Source of the DNA: VAZQ01 sp963785745
Lineage (GTDB): Bacteria > Pseudomonadota > Alphaproteobacteria > Rhizobiales > Xanthobacteraceae
DNA length: 64,000 bases
Direction of reading: 5' to 3'
Assembly: GCA_963785745.1 (NCBI GenBank)
Contig: CAWAWR010000031.1
Location: 1 to 64,000, forward strand
Shown here: piece after piece, positions 7,757-16,032 of the stretch
Numbering within the stretch: position 1 is the stretch's first letter
How the letters are laid out: each line of letters begins with the position of its first letter
Notes under the pieces: generated by a model
What the model was told of the DNA's origin: nothing
The model's database searches: none
The model's input: only the letters and a program-made list of their open reading frames with translations
Program-made: the position numbers and the translations under genes

Positions 7757-9184
7757 CTACACCGACCTCCGGTATTGCGCTGCCTCGCGTCCGGCGATGC
7801 GGCCAAAGACAACCGTCTCGACCGTCGAGTTGCCACCCAGGCGGTTTGCTCCGTGCACACCACCCGTCACTTCGCCGGCCGCGTAGAGGCCCGGGATCGG
7901 GGCACCGCCCTTTTTGAGGGCCTGCGCTCGTCCATTGATGGAAATTCCGCCCATGGTGTAGTGGACGCCCGGCCAGATCTCGATCGAGCAGAACGGCGCC
8001 TGCGTGAGCGGGAGCGCCATATTGTTTCGTTTAAACTCCAGATCGTTCTTGCTCTCCTGGTATTTGTTGTAGTTCGCGATCGTCGTGGCCAAGGCCTGCG
8101 GGTCGACGCCGAGCACTTTTGCAAGGCCTTCCAATGTGGGCGCCTCTTTGCCCAACCCGAGATGGAACAAGCCTTCAAACGTCTTCAGTCGCTTTCGCAC
8201 GCCCCCATCGAAAACGAGAAAGACGGTCTTTCCGGTCTGCTCCAGGATAGCAGCCGACGCCAAATCGCGCGTGGTGAGCTCATCGACGAAGCGCTTGCCC
8301 TCGCGATTGACCATGATCGCGCCGGCGCCGCGGCTCGCTTCCGTCACCAGAATATTGGTGTTGGCGCCAAGCGAGGGATGGATCTGGACCTGATCCATGT
8401 GGATGAGCTCGGCTCCGGCCTGCTCCGCCAGCAGCATCCCTTCGCCGGTCGCGCCCGGCTGATTCGAACTCGCCATGCCCGTACACTTGGGACAGTATTT
8501 CGCGACCATCTCCTTGTTGGAGCTGAAGCCACCGGCGGCGACGACGACCGCTCTGGCCTCGATCTGGTAGCGCGCGTTTTGCCGTTCCAGGACGTCCACC
8601 CCGGCTACCGCGCCTGCACCGTTGATATTGATGCGGGTCACCCGACTGTTTGTGCGCACGTCGATATTTCGCTTGACCGCAGCAGCGCGCAGCACTCGCA
8701 GCAGCTCCGGACCGACCGGGCTGCCGTCTTTGGGAGCGTGGAACCGGTTGGCGCTGGCTCCTCCGCCTCGGGTAATGCCGGTCAAGTCCGCGCCAAACGA
8801 TGTGAGCCAGTCGTTTGCGGCGGCGGAATCCTTCGCCAGAATCTCCACGAGCGCCGGGATGCCCGTATTCTTCCCGCCCTTGAGCGTGTCGTCGCGCATC
8901 AGCTCCCAGCTATCCTTGATGCCCTGCGCAGTCTGATGCTTTGTGCCGGCGGCGTTCATGCCACCAGAGGCGATTTGGGTGTTGCCACCGGTTATCGGCA
9001 TCTTTTCCAGCACGATCACCTTGGCGCCGGCATCGTGCGCGGTGACGGCGGCGCTGTATCCGGCGCCTCCCGCTCCAATGACGACGATATCCGCCTTCGT
9101 GTTTTGACTGGCGGCAGCCAATACCAACGATGGCTTGGCGATTGCTGACGCGGCTACGAGCTTGAGAACGTCTCGGCGTTTCAT
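7757..9184 (-). CDS. Tat-exported fumarate reductase-like flavoprotein (flavocytochrome c flavin subunit without heme domain)
   Basis: This 475-residue protein is a periplasmic FAD enzyme of the fumarate reductase/flavocytochrome c family. The N-terminus is a Tat signal (KRRDVLKLV). The FAD dinucleotide fold follows (VVIGAGGAGYSAA, about 34-46, then EKMPITGGNT). Residues that correspond to the Shewanella fumarate reductase active site are all present: His269 (QIHPS), Arg306 (TTRD), His408 (GVHYTMGG) and Arg448 (ANRLGG). Urocanate reductases usually replace the first His, so fumarate or a close enoate is favoured. It has no heme motifs and so needs an outside electron donor; the octaheme cytochrome gene 22 bases upstream is the obvious one. 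A GGAGGA site precedes the ATG. Confidence 0.9.
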   Translation of the reverse strand: MKRRDVLKLVAASAIAKPSLVLAAASQNTKADIVVIGAGGAGYSAAVTAHDAGAKVIVLEKMPITGGNTQIASGGMNAAGTKHQTAQGIKDSWELMRDDTLKGGKNTGIPALVEILAKDSAAANDWLTSFGADLTGITRGGGASANRFHAPKDGSPVGPELLRVLRAAAVKRNIDVRTNSRVTRININGAGAVAGVDVLERQNARYQIEARAVVVAAGGFSSNKEMVAKYCPKCTGMASSNQPGATGEGMLLAEQAGAELIHMDQVQIHPSLGANTNILVTEASRGAGAIMVNREGKRFVDELTTRDLASAAILEQTGKTVFLVFDGGVRKRLKTFEGLFHLGLGKEAPTLEGLAKVLGVDPQALATTIANYNKYQESKNDLEFKRNNMALPLTQAPFCSIEIWPGVHYTMGGISINGRAQALKKGGAPIPGLYAAGEVTGGVHGANRLGGNSTVETVVFGRIAGREAAQYRRSV

Positions 9185-9206
9185 GGCGTGTCCTCCGCAG
9201 TGCCGG

Positions 9207-10181
9207 TTACGGCTTCGCCGCCTTGGCGGCCTCGCCGGCGCCCTGGGCCTTGGCGGACGCTGCGCGGCCTCGCATCGGCATGTTGAAGTTCGTGTGACAG
9301 TTCAGGCAGTAGGCCTTCGATTCCTCGTGCGCGAAATGGCACGAGCCGCAGGCGATGTTGCCGAGATGCGAGTCGTGCGGATTAAGATGCGCCGGTCCTT
9401 TGTGGTTCGCGGCGATCTTTTCAATGCTGCCGTGGCAGGTTGCGCACTGCGCATTGATCGATGTCGCGTTTGCGTCCGGGATGAGATCGTTGCCGTGGCA
9501 TGAAGAGCACGTGAGACCTTTTTGCAGATGATGGTTTGCAAGATGCGAGGAATGCACCGAGTCGTTCATGGCACGCTTGATGGCGGCGATTTCATCGGCG
9601 GCGGTTTGCGAGCCGGGACGCGAGTGAACCAGGTTTCGATGGCAGCCGACGCAGGCCATATCCTTCGGCAGTGATGCGTGGATCACCTGGCCGACCTGAC
9701 TGGCGGGTTTGATGCTCGCGGGCGTATGACAGCTTGTGCAGGTCACGTTGCCTTGACGGCGCATGTGATCGTGCACACCCTTGGCGAGCTGCCTGCGCCG
9801 CGCCGCCCATGCCTCCTGGTCGTCAAAATTTGTGGTCATTTCCGCGAACACGTCGCGTATGCCGGAGGTGATATGCGTAAAGGTCTCAACGAAAAAGTTG
9901 TTCATCGGGATGTGGCACTGACCGCAACTCGCCTTGACGCCTGCGGAATTGCTGACATGTGCCGACTGCAGGTAGTGCGGGTCGGTCGGCGGACTGGCAT
10001 GCGCGTCGGTCGGACTATTATGGTTGTGGCAGGACGTACAGAATTTGTCCGTCGATGTGTGCTTGTTGAATTCTACCGCGGCAATCGTCCCGCCCGCACC
10101 GACCAGCGCCGCGGCCAGCAAGATCAACACAAAGCGCCACGGAATACTTCGTAGAGTAATCTCTTTGCCGAAGATCCGCAT
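9207..10181 (-). CDS. Octaheme c-type cytochrome: NapC/NirT quinol-dehydrogenase domain fused to a flavocytochrome-c tetraheme domain
   Basis: This 324-residue protein starts with one membrane anchor (IPWRFVLILLAAALVGAGG). Four CxxCH motifs then form a NapC/NirT-like domain (CTSCH, CGQCH, CTSCH, CVGCH), with the typical spacing around SAHVSNSAGVKASC. Four more (CSSCH, CATCH, CGSCH, CLNCH) follow in a block with NPHDSHLGNIACGSCH, which closely resembles the tetraheme domain of Shewanella flavocytochrome c3. The tail is Ala/Lys-rich. The start at 10181 has an AGGGGTGA site; an in-frame start 102 bases upstream does not. It should take electrons from quinol and feed the flavoprotein encoded next. 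It is first in the operon and lies about 73 bp from a Crp/Fnr-like motif. Confidence 0.88.
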   Translation of the reverse strand: MRIFGKEITLRSIPWRFVLILLAAALVGAGGTIAAVEFNKHTSTDKFCTSCHNHNSPTDAHASPPTDPHYLQSAHVSNSAGVKASCGQCHIPMNNFFVETFTHITSGIRDVFAEMTTNFDDQEAWAARRRQLAKGVHDHMRRQGNVTCTSCHTPASIKPASQVGQVIHASLPKDMACVGCHRNLVHSRPGSQTAADEIAAIKRAMNDSVHSSHLANHHLQKGLTCSSCHGNDLIPDANATSINAQCATCHGSIEKIAANHKGPAHLNPHDSHLGNIACGSCHFAHEESKAYCLNCHTNFNMPMRGRAASAKAQGAGEAAKAAKP

Positions 10182-10247
10182 CGCGTCACCCCTAGCCAAA
10201 ATCCATAGGCCTAGGCTATCGCTTAGATCGATTCCAAACAGTATACA

Positions 10248-10261
10248 TTGGTTTAGCCAAA
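10248..10261. promoter_or_regulatory. Crp/Fnr-like motif upstream of the octaheme-formate dehydrogenase operon
   Basis: The element reads TTGGTTTAGCCAAA and is preceded by ATACA. The same 14 bases, ATACATTGGTTTAG, recur before nrfA at 12383. Its centre is about 73 bp from the octaheme start codon, nearly the same distance as at nrfA. The right half (CCAAA) is one base short of a perfect TTG-N8-CAA box, so binding by an Fnr or FixK regulator is inferred. Confidence 0.4.
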
Positions 10262-10387
10262 CATTGGATTGGATGATTGACACGTTTCAGTGGAACAACT
10301 CAGCTTGTTCGGAATGTGCGATGCGCAAACTGCTGATCGCGCGTGTAGAAACTTCCCATCGAATTTCCATCCGAATGGCGAGACAAC

Positions 10388-11328
10388 ATGCGCGATTCAC
10401 AAGCTGACTTGCGATTGGACAATCTGGTCGGCAGTTCCCAGCGAACTCCGACAAAGCTGTCATTTTGGGTTATGGCGTCGCGTCCGCGCACGCTTACGAT
10501 TTCTGCAACGCCTGTGATCGTCGGCACTGCTCTAGCCTGGGCAGCGCAAGGAAGAGTCCACTGGCCCGCCGTATTGGCAGCCCTGATCGGCAGTATGTTC
10601 ATTCAGATCGGCACGAACATCCACAATGATGCCGCCGATTTTGAGCGCGGCGGTGATGGCCCCGATCGTATCGGCCCCGCGCGCGTAACGGCGTCCGGCC
10701 TGCTGTCGGCAGCCACCGTCAAACGCGGTGCCTATATCTGCTTCGCAATCGCTGCGCTGGTGGGCGCCTACCTGGTATCCGTGGGCGGTTGGCCAATTCT
10801 CCTCATTGGCCTGTTTTCCATCGCAGCCGGCTGGGGCTACACCGGCAGGCCCGCTTCCGATTGCCTACACACCGCTTGGGCGAGTTGTTTTGCGTGATCT
10901 TCTTCGGACTGGGCGGCGTCGTTGGGACATATTTTCTTTCCACCGGGCAGATCAGCTCTCCGGCTATAGTGGCTGGGCTCGCGATTGGTTCGCTTGTGGC
11001 GGCGGTCCTACTCGTGAATAACCATCGCGATGTCGTGTCAGATGCACGCGTGGGCCGCCGAACATTGCCCATCGTTGTTGGGCCCGCGTTGACGGTCGCG
11101 ATCTTTGCCGCTTTGATGCTCCTTCCGTTTGCCTTGCTGCCGCTGATCGGCCGCTCCTTGCCGCATGGACAGGTATGGCCCGCACTTATCGCGCTGCCAC
11201 TCGCACTCGCGATGATTTACCGATTTGCCCAGGAACCGCGCGGCCCGGTGTTCAATCGAATTCTCGTCCAGACTGCTCAGGTGGAGTTCGCCTTCAGCGT
11301 ATTGCTCTCCATCGGGCTTTGCATGTGA
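10388..11328 (+). CDS. MenA-like UbiA-family prenyltransferase (frame broken twice)
   Basis: The protein is a polytopic membrane prenyltransferase. The pieces SRPRTLTISATPVIVGTALA, NDAADFERGGDGPDR and GPARVTASGLLS resemble 1,4-dihydroxy-2-naphthoate octaprenyltransferase (MenA) more than ubiquinone UbiA. The Asp-rich NDAADFERG motif would bind prenyl-diphosphate through Mg2+. The frame breaks near 10852 and again near 10882. Reading through two one-base insertions restores GPLPIAYTPLG and then GELFCVIFFGLGG, giving a protein of about 312 residues with an intact C-terminus. It lies opposite the formate dehydrogenase operon and ahead of the DUF4166 gene. Menaquinone, a low-potential quinone, would suit fumarate reduction, but other men or mqn genes are not visible. 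A related prenyltransferase role is possible. Confidence 0.72.
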
Positions 11329-11366
11329 GCGGACCAGGTGGTCGACACCACAAAAAGAGATCACGC

Positions 11367-12056
11367 ATGCTCGCCACAGAATATGACAATCCAGCGGCTC
11401 CTGCCCTGACAGGGAGCGCAACCGTCAGCCGGCCGTTTGAGTGGGCGCTTGGCGACTCGATCCATGCACTTGCGCCGCGCGTGAAGGACCACGTGCTCCA
11501 GTCACCGGGCACGGTCGTCATCTACCGCGGCCGCATGCGCGTCTGGCGCGATGGCGGCCGGCGAGGATGGTTTGCCGGGTGGCTCCTGCGCCTTGGCATC
11601 TTTGCCAATTTCATGTTTCCGGAAACCGGCGAAGAAGTCGACTTCGAAATGAAGCATGTCGTCACCAAGCACGACGATGGCAGCTTGAGCATGAGCTGGA
11701 TCAGGACGTTTGGATTTTCGGGAGTGAAGCGACAATTCCACGCAATGATGCATTTCTATGAGCAGAATGGTCCGATCATCAACTGGCGCGGCTGCTGGGG
11801 CCTCCTCGAGGTCGAGCTTTGCCCGCGCGTGGAAGGCAATGAGATCATTGTGATCTCGGCGCGTGAGTGGCTGACACTCGGATTTCTCCGAATCCCGCTG
11901 CCGGATTGGCTGAAGGGCCGGCCACTCGTCCGCGAATGGCAGGAACCTGACGGTGCGTTACACATTCGCGTGGAGGTTCACAACGCGCTGCTCGGCCACT
12001 TCTTCGGCTACGATGGCATCTACAGCAAAGTGGAGCCTGTCGAAGCGTCGAAGTGA
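11367..12056 (+). CDS. DUF4166-like protein of unknown function
   Basis: This 229-residue soluble protein contains GTVVIYRGRMRVWRDGG, EEVDFEMKHV, SMSWIRTFG and ISAREWLTLGFLRIPLPDWL. This pattern fits the DUF4166 family, a beta-rich domain often found next to or fused with dehydrogenases. I chose the ATG at 11367 because AAGAGA precedes it and it follows the prenyltransferase stop by 38 bases. It is probably co-transcribed with that gene. No catalytic residues can be named, and no membrane segment or signal is evident. Its place in an anaerobic respiratory cluster is the only hint to its job. Confidence 0.65.
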   Translation: MLATEYDNPAAPALTGSATVSRPFEWALGDSIHALAPRVKDHVLQSPGTVVIYRGRMRVWRDGGRRGWFAGWLLRLGIFANFMFPETGEEVDFEMKHVVTKHDDGSLSMSWIRTFGFSGVKRQFHAMMHFYEQNGPIINWRGCWGLLEVELCPRVEGNEIIVISAREWLTLGFLRIPLPDWLKGRPLVREWQEPDGALHIRVEVHNALLGHFFGYDGIYSKVEPVEASK

Positions 12057-12125
12057 TCGACGTTGAAGGTTGCGGCGCGGCAGGTCCGCGCCGCCGGATC
12101 AAACCTCTGCCGCTATTTCTTCACA

Positions 12126-12299
12126 TCACCTTTGCTTGGACTTCGAACTCGTATGGCAGGCATTGCATGGTTTGCCTTGGCCTATGGCGGGGGTTGCTTC
12201 CGCCCGCGGCGTTACGAATTGAACCATCAGGAGTGTCAGCAAACCCGCCGAGGCGGTGCCGACGATTGCCAATTTCAGCGCCTTTGAATGTTGCTGCAT
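12126..12299 (-). CDS. Tiny membrane-anchored monoheme c-type cytochrome (57 aa)
   Basis: I read this gene by hand in a gap otherwise without genes. The ATG at 12299 follows GTGGAGC. The product begins MQQHSKALKLAIVG and has one hydrophobic helix (about residues 9-28). It ends with IGQGKPCNACHTSSKSKQR, so one CNACH heme site lies eight residues before the C-terminus. Export through the helix would place the heme in the periplasm or at the membrane surface. It is divergent from nrfA, with the Crp/Fnr-like box at 12383-12396 between them, so both may be switched on together. I know no family for it. The export signal, heme motif, ribosome-binding site and clean stop make chance unlikely. Confidence 0.68.
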   Translation of the reverse strand: MQQHSKALKLAIVGTASAGLLTLLMVQFVTPRAEATPAIGQGKPCNACHTSSKSKQR

Positions 12300-12382
12300 G
12301 GTCGTGCTCCACTTTCGGATACCATTTGCAACTCCGTCGCACCAAACCCTAGCTCAGACGCGAAGTTCCAGAGAGCGATACA

Positions 12383-12396
12383 TTGGTTTAGATCAA
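12383..12396. promoter_or_regulatory. Crp/Fnr-type box between the tiny cytochrome and nrfA
   Basis: The element reads TTGGTTTAGATCAA, which fits TTG-N8-CAA and has one perfect Fnr half-site (ATCAA). Its centre is 75 bp before the nrfA start, which would allow a position near -41.5 with a short leader, and 90 bp before the tiny cytochrome start. It shares ATACATTGGTTTAG with the motif at 10248. Activation by an Fnr/FixK-type oxygen regulator is inferred. Confidence 0.5.
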
Positions 12397-12464
12397 AGCT
12401 GGTTGACGCCGGCTGGGCTTTGCGCCCCTAATCTGGTCCTTGAAGCCACCGTTGAGGACGCACT

Positions 12465-13890
12465 ATGGGCCAGCCCTTGCGTTCCTTTGTCATGGTTGTC
12501 GCGGCTTCAGCACTCGCAGCGTCCATTAGCTGCGTGGTGGCGGTCTCCTTGGCGCCAAGCCAATCCTATCCGATCAACGATGACGTCGACGACCCGGCCG
12601 TCTGGGGCAAAGTCTTCCCGCTGTATTACGAGCTCTATCTCAGGACTGCCGACATGCAGCGCACCAGGCATGGCGGGAGCGAAGCTGAACCGCGCACGCC
12701 TACCAAGGCCGATCCGCGCAGCGCCGTCGCGAAGTCCAAGGTCGAGGAGGATGCCGGTCTCAGAGCGATGTGGCAGGGCTATGCTTTCGCAGTCGATTTC
12801 CGCGAGGACCGCGGCCACGCCTACATGCTGGAGGACCAGACCTATACCAAGCGAACCACTACCGTCGCGCAACCCGGCGCCTGCATGAATTGTCATGCCT
12901 CCACGTATGTCGCGTACAAGAAGGCGGGAAACGGCAACATCACGAGCGGCTTCGAGCGAATCAATCAGATGCCGTTCGCAGACGCGATCAAGCTGGTGAA
13001 GCACCCGGTCGCCTGCATTGACTGCCACGACTCGCAAACGTTGGCGCTGCGCGTGACGCGCCCAGCATTCATCGAGGGCATCGCCGCATTGAAGGCGTCG
13101 CAAGGCATCAAGGACTACGACGTCAACAAGCAGGCCACGCGGCAGGAAATGCGCGCCTATGTTTGCGGCCAATGCCACGTAGAATACTATTTCAGCGGCG
13201 CCGAGCGGCGGCTCGTCTTTCCGTGGTCCAAAGGGCTGGAGGTTGAGAATATCCTCGCCTACTACGACGAGATTGGCTTCCGCGACTGGACCCACAGGGA
13301 CACCGGCGCGCCGGCGTTGAAGGCACAGCACCCCGAATTTGAACTCTGGAGCCAGGGCGTGCACGCGCGTTCCGGCGTCACCTGCTCCGACTGCCACATG
13401 CCGCGAATAGAATACAAGGGCTCGAACGTGAGCGATCACTGGGTACGCAGCCCATTGCTCAATATCAACAATGCCTGCCTCGGCTGCCACCAGAGGAAGG
13501 ATACCAAAATCACCGAACAGGACCTCAGAGATCGAGTTCGACGAGATCCAAGACCGACACTGGAAGCTGCGACAGGAAGCGATGAACGCTCTCGTCGGCC
13601 TGATCGACGATCTAAAAGCCGCTAAGGCCGCCGGCAGGTCTGACGCCGATCTCAGGACCGCGCTTTATTTGCAACGCCGATCCCAGTTCTATCTCGACTT
13701 CGTCGAGGCGGAAAATTCGACCGGCTTCCATGCGCCGCAAGAAGCGGCGCGCATTCTCGGCGAATCGATCAACTTCTCCCGCCAAGGCCAAATCGCCATA
13801 CGCGACCCAAGCTTCAAGCCGACGGTCGCGATCGTCGACATCCCGCCCGCGCCGAAGCTGCCGCCATTGACGCCGCCGACCGCGAAGTAG
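12465..13890 (+). CDS. nrfA: Ammonia-forming cytochrome c nitrite reductase, NrfA type with CxxCH heme 1 (one frame break)
   Basis: This pentaheme enzyme reduces nitrite to ammonium in the periplasm. The corrected protein is about 474 residues. It has an N-terminal signal or anchor (about 8-30) and five heme motifs: CMNCH (140), CIDCH (184), CGQCH (234), CSDCH (307) and CLGCH (338). Likely catalytic Arg116 (DRGHAY), Tyr241 (CGQCHVEYYF) and His289 (KAQHPEFELW) are kept, as are calcium ligands Glu240, Lys286 and Gln288. Heme 1 has the ordinary CxxCH instead of the usual CxxCK, so His replaces the Lys ligand. A one-base insertion near 13539 shifts the frame; afterwards DEIQDRHWKLRQEAMNAL continues as in NrfA. 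No nrfH is adjacent; the NapC-like octaheme cytochrome might donate electrons. Confidence 0.88.
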
Positions 13891-13895
13891 AGCAG

Positions 13896-15119
13896 CTATA
13901 TAATAGCGAGATAGAATTTGATTATGAGTGCGTTCGCAATGTCGATGAAGAACGCGCCCACGAGCGGCACGACGAGGAACGCCAAGTGCGACGGCCCGTA
14001 ACGCTGCGTTATGGCCGTGATGTTCGCCACCGCAGTCGGTGTCGCACCGATCGCGATACCGATGAATCCGCCTGACACCACCGCGGCGTCGTAGCTCCGT
14101 CCAAGAACCCGGAAGCAAATAAAGATCGTAAACAATACCGCGATCGCGAGTTGCAGCGCGAGCAGCACGACGAGCGGCCCCGCCAATCCGGCAAGCGTCC
14201 AGAGCTTCATGCTCATCAGCGACATCGCAAGGAAGACGCCCAGCGATAGTTCCGCAATAAGCGCGAGCGCGGCCGTGCGGCTCGGCCAGATGTCGGACGA
14301 CAAGACGCGGGGGACAATGTTCGTAAGAAGAATACCAGCGGCAAGGCATGGAAGAAATAGCGGCAACTTGACACCTAGTTTCTCAAGCCACTGATGCGCC
14401 ACGATACCGATGATCGCGGCTACATTGATGGCGAGAAGCGCGCGCAGGAACGAGAAGTAGCCGATCTGGGGATCATCCTTCGTCTCGTTTCGCACACCGA
14501 TATCAAGAAGTTGCCCTGGTGACGGCGCGAGCCGATTGCGCTCGATCAGAAAGCGAGCCAGGGGTCCCCCAGCAAGACTGGCGAGGACGAGCCCCATCGT
14601 CGCGCATACCGCACCGATTTCGGCGGCGTTCGGTACGTTGCGTGTCTGGGAAATAACCGGTGCCCAGGCAGCCGCAGTGCCATGCCCTCCGGCCATCGAG
14701 ATGCTGCCAGCAAGGAGGCCGACTGCTGGGTCCAACCCAAGGGACAAGGCTGCACCCACGCCGAGGCCGTTCCCCACCAACATCAAGGCCACGGTTACCG
14801 CAAGGAGCGCCGCCAGCGGCTTGCCGCCTCGTACGAGATCGCCGATCTTCGAATTAATGCCAATCACAGTGAAGAAATAGACCAGCAGCACATCGCGGGC
14901 GGTCAAATCGAAGTCGACCTGGACGCCAGAGAGAACATACACCGCCCCAATAGCAATCGAGAACAAAAGCCCTCCCGTCACGGGCTCTGGAATGCTGTAC
15001 TCCCGGAGAACGGTGAGCCGCTGGTTCAGCATCCTGCCGATGAAAAGCACTATTATTCCGACGGTTACCGACAGAAGCGAACGCACATGAAGGACCTTCT
15101 CCGCGTCGAGCTCGAACAT
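13896..15119 (-). CDS. gltS: Sodium/glutamate symporter (ESS family)
   Basis: The 407-residue integral membrane protein has about ten to twelve hydrophobic segments. It carries the two inverted family signatures of the ESS family: AGSISMAGGHGTAAAWAP in the first half and SGGFIGIAIGATPTAVAN in the second. Known members take up glutamate with Na+. It is convergent with nrfA (five bases between the stops) and divergent from trpG, so it is probably its own unit. Its leader contains a short inverted repeat (GGCCTG with CAGGCC, 15200-15216) and another at 15260-15273. Substrate assignment beyond glutamate-like anions is not certain. Confidence 0.88.
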   Translation of the reverse strand: MFELDAEKVLHVRSLLSVTVGIIVLFIGRMLNQRLTVLREYSIPEPVTGGLLFSIAIGAVYVLSGVQVDFDLTARDVLLVYFFTVIGINSKIGDLVRGGKPLAALLAVTVALMLVGNGLGVGAALSLGLDPAVGLLAGSISMAGGHGTAAAWAPVISQTRNVPNAAEIGAVCATMGLVLASLAGGPLARFLIERNRLAPSPGQLLDIGVRNETKDDPQIGYFSFLRALLAINVAAIIGIVAHQWLEKLGVKLPLFLPCLAAGILLTNIVPRVLSSDIWPSRTAALALIAELSLGVFLAMSLMSMKLWTLAGLAGPLVVLLALQLAIAVLFTIFICFRVLGRSYDAAVVSGGFIGIAIGATPTAVANITAITQRYGPSHLAFLVVPLVGAFFIDIANALIIKFYLAII

Positions 15120-15377
15120 GTTTCGTTTCCAGATGTCGTGAGCGAGACGGGCTCGTTAGTTGGCTTGGCCCTGTGGGTACGATACCGCAGCAAGCGTCGG
15201 GCCTGACAGACAGGCCGGAGATCGAGTTGATGAGGCCCAAGCAAGATTGACACCGAAGACGCGCGTCAACGCGCTTGTGGCTCAATCCGGGCTACCCAGG
15301 CCCATTTGCCATGCTTTTGGGGCTGCCTTGACCCCCTCCGGGCTGGGGGACTAAGACCTTGAGCGGGCACGAGAACC

Positions 15378-16010
15378 ATGATCGTCCTGATCGACAATTA
15401 CGACAGCTTCACCTTCAACCTGTTCCATTACCTGGGCGGGTTGGGGGCGGACGTCGTCGTGCATCGCAACGACAAGATCTCGACCGCCGATGTGATGGCG
15501 GCGGCGCCGGACGCGATCGTGCTGTCGCCCGGGCCGTGTACGCCGAACGAGGCCGGCATCTGCCTCGACGTCATCGCCAAAGCATCATCGACGATCCCGA
15601 TCCTCGGCGTGTGCCTGGGGCACCAGGCGATCGGCCAGGCGTTCGGCGGCAAGGTCGTGCGCGCGCCGGTGCTGGTGCACGGCAAGCTGTCGGCGATCAA
15701 GCACCGCGGCGAAGGCGTGTTCCGCGGTATCAACGGGCCGTTCCAGGCGACGCGCTATCACTCGCTGGTGGTCGATCGCGCCACCATGCCGACCGAGCTC
15801 GGCATCGTCGCCGAAACCGATGACAGACTGGTGATGGGCGTTGCCCATACGCGCCTTCCGATTCACGGCGTCCAGTTCCATCCCGAAAGCATCGCGTCGG
15901 AGCATGGGCATCTCATTCTGAAGAATTTTCTCGACATCGCGGCGGCATGGAACGCCGCGACCGGCCGCAGCTCCGCGCGCAAGTCGCCGAGCCGCCGCGC
16001 GGCGCATTGA
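15378..16010 (+). CDS. trpG: Anthranilate synthase glutamine amidotransferase subunit
   Basis: This 210-residue class I amidotransferase supplies ammonia from glutamine for anthranilate synthesis, the first step to tryptophan. It has the catalytic Cys79 in GVCLGHQ, and His168 and Glu170 in QFHPES. The opening LIDNYDSFTFNL and the oxyanion motif SPGPCTPNEAG are typical. It leads a run with trpD (22 bases later), trpC, moaC and moeA. No trpE partner lies in the window, so the large subunit must be elsewhere. Some homologues (PabA) also serve folate synthesis. The Arg/Ser-rich last 15 residues are not conserved. Confidence 0.93.
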   Translation: MIVLIDNYDSFTFNLFHYLGGLGADVVVHRNDKISTADVMAAAPDAIVLSPGPCTPNEAGICLDVIAKASSTIPILGVCLGHQAIGQAFGGKVVRAPVLVHGKLSAIKHRGEGVFRGINGPFQATRYHSLVVDRATMPTELGIVAETDDRLVMGVAHTRLPIHGVQFHPESIASEHGHLILKNFLDIAAAWNAATGRSSARKSPSRRAAH

Positions 16011-16032
16011 GGGGCGCGAGAAGGGGCTGACG

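Noticed and set aside
10388..13890. menA and nrfA as decaying pseudogenes
   Set aside because: Their breaks are single extra bases with intact sequence on both sides, as in essential genes of the same window, so error is the better explanation.
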